From: JAXHUM01 sp034189325
GTDB taxonomy: Bacteria; Desulfobacterota; DSM-4660; Desulfatiglandales; Desulfatiglandaceae
Direction: 5' to 3'
Length of the DNA stretch: 43,708 nucleotides
Assembly (NCBI GenBank): GCA_034189325.1
Contig: JAXHUM010000056.1
Span: 1 to 43,708 of the forward strand
Part shown: piece by piece, positions 1 to 7,462 of the stretch
How positions within the stretch are numbered: position 1 is the first letter of the stretch
How the letters are laid out: the number at the start of each line of letters is the position of its first letter
Translations under genes and position numbers: made by a program
Notes under the pieces: generated by a model
Databases searched by the model: none
What the model was told of the DNA's origin: nothing
Seen by the model: only the letters and a program-made list of their open reading frames with translations

Positions 1-238
1 CGGATTTGAGCTCTACGATGATTTCATTTTCAACAAAAAGATCCACATAAAAATCACCTACTATTTGATTGTCATAGTACACTGTTGAGTGTTTCTCTGC
101 TTCGACATTGAGATCAGACTTTCCTAACTCAATGAGCATTGCCTTCTGGTAAACACTTTCGAGGAAACCAAAGCCGAGTTGGTTGAAGACTTTGTAGGCA
201 CAGCCTATGATTTTATGGGTAAGTTCTTCGTGTTCCAA
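1..238 (-). CDS. GxxExxY family protein, C-terminus cut by window edge
   Basis: An open frame on the minus strand runs off the left edge. It starts at a TTG at 238, in a context that reads L-E-H-E-E-L-T-H-K-I. The translation carries the family signature G-F-L-E-S-V-Y (GxxExxY) preceded by A-Y-K-V-F-N-Q-L-G-F, then V-Y-Y-D-N-Q-I-V-G-D-F-Y-V-D-L and an I-I-V-E-L-K-S end, as in the PD-(D/E)XK-related GxxExxY family. The biochemical role of this family is not settled. The start is uncertain because no ATG is available, and the frame continues upstream into an ATCCTGT repeat. In Desulfobacterota these genes are commonly found next to such repeats, which is the case here. Confidence 0.75.
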   Translation of the reverse strand, partial: MEHEELTHKIIGCAYKVFNQLGFGFLESVYQKAMLIELGKSDLNVEAEKHSTVYYDNQIVGDFYVDLFVENEIIVELKS

Positions 239-250
239 AGTATTTGTTCC

Positions 251-270
251 GGACAGGATTGACAGGATAT
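251..270 (-). repeat. ATCCTGT short repeat, copy 1
   Basis: Read on the minus strand this is two ATCCTGT units about 9 bp apart (ATCCTGTcaATCCTGTC). It lies directly upstream of the GxxExxY gene. Related copies occur at 341-369, 867-885, 3371-3390 and 3498-3521, and none was noticed later in the window. Confidence 0.7.
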
Positions 271-285
271 AGGGGATATTTGCTT

Positions 286-312
286 CATGATTTTCCTGAA
301 GGAAATCATGAA
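286..312. repeat. Near-perfect hairpin beside ATCCTGT repeats
   Basis: TCATGATTTtCC and GGAAATCATGA form an 11-bp stem with one bulged T and a TGAA loop. It sits between the GxxExxY start and the VanZ stop. No T-run follows on either strand, so it looks more like part of the dispersed repeat unit than an intrinsic terminator. Confidence 0.5.
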
Positions 313-339
313 CACAGTTCGCATGTGGCGAAGAAAAAA

Positions 340-777
340 CTATCCTGTATGATCCTGTTTATCCTGTCTGGTTGCGGTGTTAACATCGTGCTCTTTTACC
401 TGTGATACATCAGGCCTCCTGTTAAACCTGAATACCAGAAAACCTAAAGCCACCCCTAAAACATCAAGACCGATATCCATTGCCGATGCTGTTCGACCGG
501 GGACATATGACTGGTGAAATTCATCGGAAACGGCAAAAGCCAACAGACATACAAGAATTATTGGAGTAATCACCTTGGAACCTCCCCGAAACCCTCTGAG
601 AGAGAATGCCTTAAGCCATAGGAACGTGAGCACGGCATAAGCGGGGATATGAGCCAGGTTGGAGATTACCTGCTCACCCAGTGAACCGCCTCCAAGAATT
701 GATTTGTCCGGGATGGATGACAAATAGACTATAAAAAGAGTACAGGCTAATCCTAATGATGCGAATTTGTAATTCAT
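340..777 (-). CDS. VanZ-like family membrane protein
   Basis: This 145-residue protein has about four hydrophobic segments. It carries the VanZ-family signature S-D-E-F-H-Q-S-Y-V-P-G-R around residues 84-95, followed by the typical D-I-G-L-D-V-L-G-V-A-L-G helix. VanZ-like proteins are small inner-membrane proteins of mostly unknown role; the namesake gives low-level teicoplanin resistance in enterococci, but nothing here points to resistance. The hydrophilic tail after about residue 118 has no family match that I recognise. Its last nine residues are read from the tandem ATCCTGT repeat at 341-369, so the original C-terminus may have been altered by the repeat. The ATG start at 777 is preceded by only a weak purine stretch. 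Confidence 0.8.
   Translation of the reverse strand: MNYKFASLGLACTLFIVYLSSIPDKSILGGGSLGEQVISNLAHIPAYAVLTFLWLKAFSLRGFRGGSKVITPIILVCLLAFAVSDEFHQSYVPGRTASAMDIGLDVLGVALGFLVFRFNRRPDVSQVKEHDVNTATRQDKQDHTG
341..369. repeat. ATCCTGT tandem repeat, three units
   Basis: Three ATCCTGT heptads begin at 342, 352 and 361, a spacing of 9-10 bp. The array overlaps the 3' end of the VanZ-like gene and encodes its last residues. Confidence 0.7.
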
Positions 778-823
778 GCTTTTTAGACAGCATTAACCGG
801 GTCTTCAAGGTTTTCTCCGGTCA

Positions 824-885
824 GTTGGCATTATTGCCTTTCATCCGGAGAGGGAATAGATGAAAGATCCTGTTGATTCTGTCAG
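824..885. repeat. Dispersed repeat, long form, copy A
   Basis: This unit begins GTTGGCATTATTGCC and continues with CATCCGGAGAGGGAATA. It ends in ATCCTGTTGATTCTGTC, which places it in the ATCCTGT family. CTTTCATC and GATGAAAG form a perfect 8-bp stem around the CCGGAGAGGG loop. A clearly homologous unit lies at 3451-3521, so the two copies flank hepT-mntA and manC in direct orientation. Confidence 0.7.
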
Positions 886-925
886 TTTTGCTGGGGCAAG
901 GCAAATCGGAGAGCAGGCCGGCAGT

Positions 926-1384
926 TCACAGGGCGCGGTCGAGCATTTCAGGATGTTTATTGATCCAGCTTAATATATCGTGAAGAATTTTTTCGACGTC
1001 ACCTATTTCATTGACACAGATTTCATATATTTCTTTGCTGGATATTTCATGGTAGAAGTGAACCATTCGGTTCCGATACCCGGCAAGGATTCGAAGCGTC
1101 GTGGCAGCTTCAGCGGTGAGAACTTCAACCTTTTCAAGTTCCGTTGATATCAGCTTATACTCGGGTACAGCTTTACCAAAGCCCTTCGCCAGAGTATGGC
1201 GTCCCAGATCAAGCAGGGCTTCGAGTGCCCGGCGGAGGTAGGATTCAGCAGCGGCAATGTTTGTTGGATTTTCTGTAAACGCTTCATAACTTTCGAGGGG
1301 AAGGGATCTCACCCCGGCCAGCATCTTGCTGATCCAGTCGGTCCGTCCAGTAATTACTTTTTCTCTCAATTTCAAAGAAATCAC
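926..1384 (-). CDS. hepT: HEPN ribonuclease toxin HepT
   Basis: This 152-residue all-helical HEPN-domain protein (DUF86/HepT type) has the catalytic R-x4-H-x-Y motif intact as R-N-R-M-V-H-F-Y at residues 104-111. HepT enzymes are metal-independent RNases. In the characterised type VII pairs the partner MntA transfers AMP to the tyrosine of this motif and so disarms the toxin. The start is a GTG at 1384 that directly abuts the TAA stop of the upstream mntA (1385-1387), so expression is probably coupled. The gene order of antitoxin first, toxin second is typical. All key residues are present, so I expect a functional toxin. Confidence 0.88.
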   Translation of the reverse strand: MISLKLREKVITGRTDWISKMLAGVRSLPLESYEAFTENPTNIAAAESYLRRALEALLDLGRHTLAKGFGKAVPEYKLISTELEKVEVLTAEAATTLRILAGYRNRMVHFYHEISSKEIYEICVNEIGDVEKILHDILSWINKHPEMLDRAL

Positions 1385-1801
1385 TTAGAAGGCTCCCTTC
1401 ATTATTTCTTCTCTCCTTCTCCTTTCATAGAAAGCAAGATCTCCAGCCTGCCTCATTATTAGCAGCTCATGCTCGGCCTGTGCATCAGGATCTTTACAAT
1501 ATAAAAGCCTTCCATTGACTATTTCAAGCGCCAAAAAGGGAGAAACCTCCGACAAGACAATCAGGTCAACGCGAGAAACTTCTAAAAGGTCTTCAAACTG
1601 AAGGGCGATTTCAACCTTCTGTTTTGCAGTCAGCCTCTTCCCTGGAAGAGGTTCAACGCCTATGTCCACATCAGACGTAGAAAAATCAGCTCCAACTTCA
1701 TCACCTCTCATCCGGCGGGCTGTTTCGTCCGCTCTACTGCCAAAGACGTATATTTCGGAAATGGCGTAGGTATGAGCCATTTTTTCTATCTCTTTTATCA
1801 T
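1385..1801 (-). CDS. mntA: MntA-type nucleotidyltransferase antitoxin
   Basis: This 138-residue minimal nucleotidyltransferase has a G-S at residues 21-22, the metal-binding D-V-D at 44-46 and the third carboxylate in R-V-D-L-I-V-L (D79). This is the MNT fold that AMPylates and neutralises HepT. The stretch between G-S and D-x-D is about 21 residues, against about 10 in the canonical GSx10DxD motif. The extra R-M-R-G-D-E-V-G-A-D-F segment defines a long-loop variant. The gene abuts hepT with no gap. The ATG at 1801 lacks a clear ribosome-binding site, and an internal ATG at residue 8 is an alternative start. Confidence 0.85.
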   Translation of the reverse strand: MIKEIEKMAHTYAISEIYVFGSRADETARRMRGDEVGADFSTSDVDIGVEPLPGKRLTAKQKVEIALQFEDLLEVSRVDLIVLSEVSPFLALEIVNGRLLYCKDPDAQAEHELLIMRQAGDLAFYERRRREEIMKGAF

Positions 1802-1895
1802 TGTTCGGGATAATGGCGTTCAACAGGGTGTTCGTTTATAGTTGCTGAATATTCTTTGAGTCTCTTTGCTGGCTAGGGGCATTCCGTTCGCGGCC

Positions 1896-3332
1896 TTATG
1901 AGCTTCGGCCATAGTCGTCTTCATAGCGGGTAATATCATCTTCTCCCAGGTAGTCTCCGGTCTGGATTTCAATCATCCGGAGTTTCTCGCTCCCTTGGTT
2001 TTCAATTCGATGCGTGCTTTGTCTGGGAATATGAATATGTTCCCCTTGTTCCACAGTAAAGATTCGGCCATCGAGGGTTACTGTTGCCCTTCCGGCCACA
2101 ACGATCCAATGCTCAGCCCTGTGCTCATGGCTTTGTAAGCTCAGGCGCTCGCCGGGAAACACATCCAGCCACTTCAATTGATAGGCCTCTCCCCTATCAA
2201 GAACCTTATAGGCGCCCCAGGGTTTTGGTACTTTCCGGTGAGTAACAGCTTCCTCTCTTCCTTCCTTTATCAATTGACCAACAATTCCCTTTACATGCTG
2301 ACTCTCTTTTTCCGGACATATCAGAAGTGCGTCATCTGTATCAACGACCACCATATCTTCCAAACCCATCGCGGCGATCAGGCGATCTTGAGCATAGAGA
2401 ACGGAGCGGTGCGTGTCTACTGTAAGGACATTTCCTTTGATTACATTTCCGTCTTTGTTGTTCTCCATAATCCCCTTTAAGGCCGCCCAACTGCCAACAT
2501 CGCTCCATCCAACCTCCGCGGAAAGCATGGCCACTCTTTTTGAGGACTCCATGATGCCGTAATCCACCGAGATAGCCTCGAAACTCTCGTATATCTCTTT
2601 TGCCCTCTCAAGATCGGGCTTAGGGTCGCCGAGAGCCTCAACTACCTCAAATAGGCCTTTGTGATGTTCAGGAAGAAAATTTTGCATCTCTTCCAAAAAA
2701 TGATTTGCCTGCCACAGGAAAATACCACTGTTCCAGAAATAGTCGCCCGCGCGCATATACTCCTCTGCAACCTCTGGATTCGGCTTCTCAGTGAACTGTG
2801 CCACTTTAAAGGCTTCCACTTCCAGGTCGTTGGGACCGAACAAATCAATAGATTTTCCCCTTCGGATATATCCGTATCCGGTTTCAGGGTGAGTTGGAGT
2901 GATTCCAAGTGTCACGAGCCATTTGGCCTGGGCAACCTCTCTGCCGACGCTTAAGAGGTCTAAAAAACGGGCCTTATCCTCTATGTAGTGGTCGGCAGGC
3001 AGGACTATCATGATACCTTCAGGATCATCTCTGAGTATTTGGACTGCTGCCAGGCCAATGGCGGCTGCTGTATTGCGCCCTGCCGGTTCTTCAAGTATAC
3101 GGATTTTGGTGTATCCTTGATTGGAGAATTCGCGTTTTATTTCTCCTGCTTGAGAGCGGGTCGTTACGGTCCATATCTGTTCTTCAGGGACCAGAGAGAC
3201 AACGCGATCGACAGTCATGGCGAGCATGCTTTTGTCTCCCAATATGTGAAGCAACTGCTTTGGCATTTTCTCGCGACTGAGAGGCCAAAACCGTGTCCCA
3301 CTTCCACCTGCCAGGATCACTGCGTGCAACAC
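1896..3332 (-). CDS. manC: Mannose-1-phosphate guanylyltransferase / mannose-6-phosphate isomerase
   Basis: This 478-residue bifunctional enzyme makes GDP-mannose for surface polysaccharides from mannose 1-phosphate and GTP; the C-terminal domain interconverts fructose 6-phosphate and mannose 6-phosphate. The N-terminal pyrophosphorylase signature G-G-S-G-T-R-F-W-P-L-S-R appears at about residues 9-20, with K-M-P-K-Q following. The C-terminal cupin isomerase domain starts near residue 365 (K-P-W-G-A-Y-K) and holds the metal-site histidines in L-Q-S-H-E-H-R-A-E-H-W. Length matches the type II (AlgA/XanB/ManC) family. The GTG start at 3332 is preceded by AAAGGAG at a good distance. It is separated from the other polysaccharide genes by repeat DNA. 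Confidence 0.95.
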   Translation of the reverse strand: MLHAVILAGGSGTRFWPLSREKMPKQLLHILGDKSMLAMTVDRVVSLVPEEQIWTVTTRSQAGEIKREFSNQGYTKIRILEEPAGRNTAAAIGLAAVQILRDDPEGIMIVLPADHYIEDKARFLDLLSVGREVAQAKWLVTLGITPTHPETGYGYIRRGKSIDLFGPNDLEVEAFKVAQFTEKPNPEVAEEYMRAGDYFWNSGIFLWQANHFLEEMQNFLPEHHKGLFEVVEALGDPKPDLERAKEIYESFEAISVDYGIMESSKRVAMLSAEVGWSDVGSWAALKGIMENNKDGNVIKGNVLTVDTHRSVLYAQDRLIAAMGLEDMVVVDTDDALLICPEKESQHVKGIVGQLIKEGREEAVTHRKVPKPWGAYKVLDRGEAYQLKWLDVFPGERLSLQSHEHRAEHWIVVAGRATVTLDGRIFTVEQGEHIHIPRQSTHRIENQGSEKLRMIEIQTGDYLGEDDITRYEDDYGRSS

Positions 3333-3370
3333 TGTAAGATTCTCCTTTCTCTGAGTAGCGCCTTTTCGTT

Positions 3371-3390
3371 AGACAGGATGAACAGGATGT
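3371..3390 (-). repeat. ATCCTGT short repeat, copy upstream of manC
   Basis: GACAGGATGAACAGGAT reads ATCCTGTTCATCCTGTC on the minus strand, two units spaced 9 bp. It lies about 40 bp upstream of the manC start, inside the likely promoter region. Confidence 0.65.
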
Positions 3391-3450
3391 TCGGGGTTTC
3401 TTATCAAATAGGATGTCATTCGGTTACATGCCTCCTATTACCTCAGAAAC

Positions 3451-3521
3451 GTTGGTATTATTGCCTTCCATCCGGAGAGGGAATAAAGGAAAGATCATAT
3501 CTATCCAGTTGATCTTGTCAG
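3451..3521. repeat. Dispersed repeat, long form, copy B
   Basis: This matches copy A at 824-885 closely. GTTGGTATTATTGCC is followed by CATCCGGAGAGGGAATA and then a longer spacer and a degenerate ATCCAGTTGATCTTGTC. It ends only a few bases from the stop of the deacetylase gene at 3525. The inverted repeat is less well kept than in copy A. Confidence 0.7.
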
Positions 3522-3524
3522 CAT

Positions 3525-4442
3525 CTACAGATGTGTTTCCATACACCCATTTTCAGCTAAATACTCTTTGCAGGTAAGGAACCGGCAATTGTTAAACCGG
3601 GTCAAGAGATCGGCCAGTTTTTTCCACGAAGATGCCAGGTTGATCCTGTGTCTGAATTGGGAGAAAAAAGAGGCTGTTGTGATCCTTGGTTGATTCGAAT
3701 CGATCTCCCACGGATGAATATAAAAGAGATAGGCGTCTTCTCGCTTTAGTATCCTGCGAATCCCATGCCTGTATATCTTGGAGGGTATCAGGCGAAAATA
3801 GCCGCCCCCTCCCCAAGGGACTGAAGAACCTCTGAATGGAAGATTGCTGATGGGGAGTTCATAAAACGAGGGGCCAAGCTCATAAGAAATACCTTTTTTT
3901 TTGTATCTCGACAGGTCCATCTGACCGTAACGTTTATTCATCTGAAAGGAGTTATAGCTTGAATCGTATTGAAAACCACATTCCCGAACAACACCCAGGG
4001 CATATTCGTTGATAGAGAAGCTGGGGGCCCGATACCCTGAGATTGAATCCCCAATGATATCCTCCAAAAGTTTTTTGCTGTCCGAAAGGTCATTGTGAAG
4101 TCTCTTGGATGATTGTTCGTGACACAGCTCATGTTTGAACCCATGAGAAGCCACCTCATGCCCCCTCTGCTTTATTTCCTCAACCAATTTGGGTAGTCGT
4201 GCTGCAATCCAGCCGAGAACAAAAAAAGTCGCGTGCACATTGCCTGATGATTCGAGGAGGTCGAGGAGTCGCTGGGTGTTTTCCTGAACGCGCATTCCAT
4301 AAGAGGGCCAGGATGAAAAAGGGACATATTTCTTAAAATTCTCCACCTGAAACCAGTCTTCGACATCAACAGTGAAAAGAAGGCTTCTTTCAGATGAAAC
4401 GTCCTCCAAGACCTCTCCATAATGGTCTTCGTCCGATTTCAT
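3525..4442 (-). CDS. XrtA-system-type polysaccharide deacetylase (NodB homology)
   Basis: This carbohydrate esterase 4 family protein is predicted to remove N-acetyl groups from an exopolysaccharide. The NodB motifs are present: the D-V-E-D-W-F catalytic/metal aspartate near the N-terminus, the H-G-F-K-H (HxxxH) zinc motif, G-Y-R-A-P-S-F-S-I, and F-Y-I-H-P-W-E late in the chain. The W-G-G-G-G-Y-F-R-L-I-P segment and the DUF3473-like tail are typical of the subgroup linked to exosortase/EPS loci. No signal peptide is evident. The first ATG is at 4442; a TTG at 4454 and a TTG near 4409 behind GGAGAGG are alternatives. A 142-bp mobile element ends about 45 bp upstream, so the native promoter has probably been displaced. 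Confidence 0.87.
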   Translation of the reverse strand: MKSDEDHYGEVLEDVSSERSLLFTVDVEDWFQVENFKKYVPFSSWPSYGMRVQENTQRLLDLLESSGNVHATFFVLGWIAARLPKLVEEIKQRGHEVASHGFKHELCHEQSSKRLHNDLSDSKKLLEDIIGDSISGYRAPSFSINEYALGVVRECGFQYDSSYNSFQMNKRYGQMDLSRYKKKGISYELGPSFYELPISNLPFRGSSVPWGGGGYFRLIPSKIYRHGIRRILKREDAYLFYIHPWEIDSNQPRITTASFFSQFRHRINLASSWKKLADLLTRFNNCRFLTCKEYLAENGCMETHL

Positions 4443-4480
4443 ATGGGCATGCAACGGTTAATGACTTTTCAAGCAAGAGC

Positions 4481-4632
4481 GCATCGAGACTTTTGCAAAA
4501 CGCCCCCTTTTGCCCAATTGCGGTGTCAGGTTCAAATTTTAATCCTCGAAATATTCAATATATTTCTCCGGTTAATATTTTCGCCTTCCTTGCACTTGAA
4601 CAAAATTGAGCATTTTTCAAAGGTCTCGCATC
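4481..4632. mobile_element. MITE-like element with 5-bp target duplication
   Basis: The element spans 4486-4627 (142 bp) and has imperfect terminal inverted repeats. The left end GAGACTTTTGCAAAA matches the inverted right end GAGACCTTTGAAAAA at 13 of 15 positions. GCATC occurs immediately outside both ends (4481-4485 and 4628-4632), as expected for a 5-bp target-site duplication. There is no transposase inside, so it would need to be mobilised in trans. It lies upstream of the deacetylase gene. Terminal sequence alone does not let me name the parent IS family. Confidence 0.75.
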
Positions 4633-5219
4633 TTCAAAAACAGCTCCGCCCGGTCGATTACTTGTTTGTAATCTATATAACTAATTGATATTCTATTTAT
4701 TTTTGTGAATTGACTTCCTGAGTCAATTCTTTGTAAAAGGGAAAGACTGGTCTGTGCCCAGACTTACTGAAAGAACCGGCTTTTTCGGAACTTCACATGA
4801 GATTCAGGTTTAAGCCTATGTGACAAGCCTTGTTCCCTCTGATCGGCTCGATATGCTTTTTCCTTGGGTATAACAGGAATCGGTCTCTCAAAGATGATAA
4901 TTTAAGTATATTTATTGATAATCGTCAATACATTGTTAGGATATCATTTTATTTATACGATTAAAAACAAATCCTGGTTCTGCAAGACGTATGCCTGAAG
5001 TATGCGTGCCGCTTTTAGGATGAGAAGACAGGACACACAAGCTGTCTGTTATAAGGGAGAGTATGATATTTGCACATAATAATCGGACGCTTAGGAGCAT
5101 TGCGGCCTATAAAGGAAAACCCCTTTTAAAGACTCCATCCTGAGAAACTCACGGGTTGCTTCAAGTGAAACCGGTGGCCTATTTTGGGCTGAACCACACT
5201 GTGGAAGCCGGTATTTCTA
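4633..5219. other. A/T-rich non-coding region with several small dyads
   Basis: No convincing gene is seen on either strand. Three perfect dyads stand out: GATTAC-N6-GTAATC at 4656-4673, GAATTGACT-N5-AGTCAATTC at 4707-4729, and TATTGA-N6-TCAATA at 4913-4930. The region separates the divergent deacetylase and FkbM genes and most likely carries their promoters and operators. I see no reliable sigma-54 site. Confidence 0.5.
4707..4729. promoter_or_regulatory. Perfect 9-bp inverted repeat, candidate operator
   Basis: GAATTGACT and AGTCAATTC are exact inverted complements separated by TCCTG. No T-run follows, so a protein-binding site is more likely than a terminator. It lies between two divergent polysaccharide genes. 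Confidence 0.4.
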
Positions 5220-6119
5220 TTGACATATGCCGGACAGAGTGTTTTTGTCAGGCAGATCGTTCATGAATCAGCAAAACAAGACCTTTTCACACGGGATAAA
5301 CAATTGGTACGATTCGTCCATAAACATAAATACCTGGGAACATCCGAGATCATTATGAGGGGCGCCCTCAGTAATGACTACGTTATCGATTATATCAGGA
5401 GAAAAAAATCGTTTTACGAGATTGATCTCTTGGAATACATCGATTTTATTGCCAGGAATGAACCCAGAGACAATGCGGTGGCTGTTGATGTAGGGGCAAA
5501 TATAGGCAATCATTCCATTTACTTAGGGAAATATGTTGCCATGGAGGTCATCAGTGTCGAGGCAAATCCTCTCCTGTACGAGGCCCTATACGAAAATTTA
5601 CGGAACAACATTCACAATTACTCGATTGCTGAATGTGCCCTTGGAGAGTCTCTTGGCAGGGGAAAGATCGTGTATCCTTCCGTATCTGACAATGCCCTAG
5701 GCATGGCCACTGTCGAGTCCCTTGAAGCGTGCGACAATGTAACTGAATCAATCGGTATTAAGACCCTGGATTCCATAGTCGAAGATCACAAAGAAAAACA
5801 TGATGGAAGGGCGAAAATATCACTCATAAAGATAGACGTTGAAGGAGCGGAAATCTCAGTCCTAAAAGGTGCAGCGAAAACACTGAAGACAGACCATCCG
5901 CATCTGTTTGTGGAGGTCATGAAGCCCGAACTGAAAGAACCGATTGATAACTATCTTCAGCAATATGAGTACGAGGCGATTTCCTACTGGGCAGGCACTC
6001 CTGTTTATCACTATGCCCACCAACCTACTGCAAAGCTAAAGATGAAGGCCGCGCTCATGAAGATGAAATACAAGATGATCACAACACATATCAGGTCTAT
6101 CATGAGGCGCCTCCAATGA
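5220..6119 (+). CDS. FkbM family methyltransferase
   Basis: This 299-residue SAM-dependent methyltransferase is of the FkbM type, a family that commonly O-methylates sugars in surface glycans. The SAM-binding loop V-D-V-G-A-N-I-G-N-H-S lies near residue 88, followed by the acidic V-E-A-N-P strand. The conserved I-K-I-D-V-E-G-A-E motif is near residue 203. The C-terminal 30 residues are rich in K and M and look unrelated to the core. The start is uncertain: TTG at 5220 has a GGAAG 12 bp upstream, the frame is open back to a stop at 5190, and the first ATG (5355) would cut into conserved sequence. O-antigen ligase follows 83 bp downstream on the same strand, consistent with a polysaccharide locus. 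Confidence 0.85.
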   Translation: MTYAGQSVFVRQIVHESAKQDLFTRDKQLVRFVHKHKYLGTSEIIMRGALSNDYVIDYIRRKKSFYEIDLLEYIDFIARNEPRDNAVAVDVGANIGNHSIYLGKYVAMEVISVEANPLLYEALYENLRNNIHNYSIAECALGESLGRGKIVYPSVSDNALGMATVESLEACDNVTESIGIKTLDSIVEDHKEKHDGRAKISLIKIDVEGAEISVLKGAAKTLKTDHPHLFVEVMKPELKEPIDNYLQQYEYEAISYWAGTPVYHYAHQPTAKLKMKAALMKMKYKMITTHIRSIMRRLQ

Positions 6120-6202
6120 GGTCTTTGAACCCCTTACCCTCCTGTGCCTCTTTCATGTATTGGCGGCTCAGGTAAGTCCTGTCTCATGGAGTTCTTATAG
6201 AG

Positions 6203-7462
6203 ATGTCTGAGAGACCGGAAAGCAAGTGGGCATTACGTCTTGACAAGTTCTGCGCTTTTAGTGGTGCATTGATTCCTGCCGCCACAATCGCCGGAAATGT
6301 CGCTTTTGAATCCCTTGTAGGTCTTGTCGGTCTTGGCTGGATCGTCCGTGGGATCCTTTCAAAGGAGAATCCCGTAAGGCCGATCCTTAAACATCCGTTG
6401 GCCCTCCCATGGCTCGTCTGGTTTTTTACCATTATTCTCAGCCTTCTGGTGAACGGCCCGGGAGCCAAAGGCTGGGGCCACGACATTGCTTTTTTTCGAT
6501 ACGTTCTCTTCGGCCTTGCCCTCCTTGATATTTCGCAGAGACTTCCCCTCCATACTTATCTCCTCTGGGGCCTTGTCGGCGGCATGATCTGGGCAGTGGT
6601 CAATATGATGTCGGCTTACATCTTCGGGCACGACCTTATCGGAAAACCGCTTATCCGTTATGCCGAAAAGATGAAGGAGTGCGGTCGAATCGCTGGGCTG
6701 GCAGGGTATGTGGGCCCCTTTTTTCTGGCCTGGGCCATGTCGGACAGGAAGCTTTCAAAACTCAGGCGAATAGTCATGATTGGGATTGTCACTGTCTGTC
6801 TGGTGCTGTTATTTCAGAGTCATGTTCGCACAATGATTATAGGGTCTTTCGCGGGCATGTTCTTCTTCTTTCTCTATCAATCCAAAAAGCGTATGCGAAA
6901 CCTCGTCCTATCCGGAATCGTCGGTTTCACTGTGGCATGCGGCGCGATTTATATGGACAAGGGGTTTGGGAGTCTGAGCAGCTTTTATGACAGGGTCTAT
7001 TACTGGAAGGTGGTCTGGGCCATGTGCCTTGATAATCCGATCTTCGGAGTGGGTGTCTCATCTTTCCAGGATGCCTATACGGACATGGCGACCTCGGGAA
7101 GGATCATGCCCTTTGAGGCACCCAACGGGAGAATCTACGAACTAAAGACCGTGATGCATGCCCATAACATTGTCTTGATGCTGCTTTCTTCTACCGGGCT
7201 CTTGGGCCTTGGGGCCTTCTCCTGGTTGTTTGTGCGCGCCCTTCGCCTCATTTATCGAGAGCCGAAAGAATGGCGTGCGGGATTGATTACGTGGCCGATC
7301 ATATTCGTTGTGATAGGCCTTACAGGGTGGAACATATTCGGTAACTGGTACCAGGTGCTTTTTGCCTATTTCCTCGTGTTGGCTGGGTGTTCCTTTTACT
7401 CACTCCCTGTTCCCCTTAATCCGGGGATCTCCAGCTTCGATGATAGGGTAGATAATGTTTGA
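6203..7462 (+). CDS. O-antigen ligase / polymerase family membrane protein
   Basis: This 419-residue polytopic inner-membrane protein has roughly ten hydrophobic segments. The large periplasmic loop precedes M-H-A-H-N-I-V-L-M at about residue 317, the histidine-containing motif of the Wzy_C/WaaL family. Members either join polymerised O-antigen to lipid A-core or polymerise repeat units; sequence alone does not separate the two. The ATG at 6203 has GGAG about 11 bp upstream. The 3' end overlaps by 63 bp the convergent Na/Pi cotransporter gene (7400-7462). It fits functionally with manC, the deacetylase and FkbM nearby. Confidence 0.85.
   Translation: MSERPESKWALRLDKFCAFSGALIPAATIAGNVAFESLVGLVGLGWIVRGILSKENPVRPILKHPLALPWLVWFFTIILSLLVNGPGAKGWGHDIAFFRYVLFGLALLDISQRLPLHTYLLWGLVGGMIWAVVNMMSAYIFGHDLIGKPLIRYAEKMKECGRIAGLAGYVGPFFLAWAMSDRKLSKLRRIVMIGIVTVCLVLLFQSHVRTMIIGSFAGMFFFFLYQSKKRMRNLVLSGIVGFTVACGAIYMDKGFGSLSSFYDRVYYWKVVWAMCLDNPIFGVGVSSFQDAYTDMATSGRIMPFEAPNGRIYELKTVMHAHNIVLMLLSSTGLLGLGAFSWLFVRALRLIYREPKEWRAGLITWPIIFVVIGLTGWNIFGNWYQVLFAYFLVLAGCSFYSLPVPLNPGISSFDDRVDNV

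Noticed and set aside
926..1801. Reading the left end as an anti-phage defence island
   Set aside because: Only one toxin-antitoxin pair and a GxxExxY protein are present; no restriction, CBASS, retron or CRISPR components were found.
4740..4770. AAGACTGG/CCCAGACTT as a further operator or terminator
   Set aside because: The stem has a mismatch and no context; it is weaker than the three dyads reported in the same gap.
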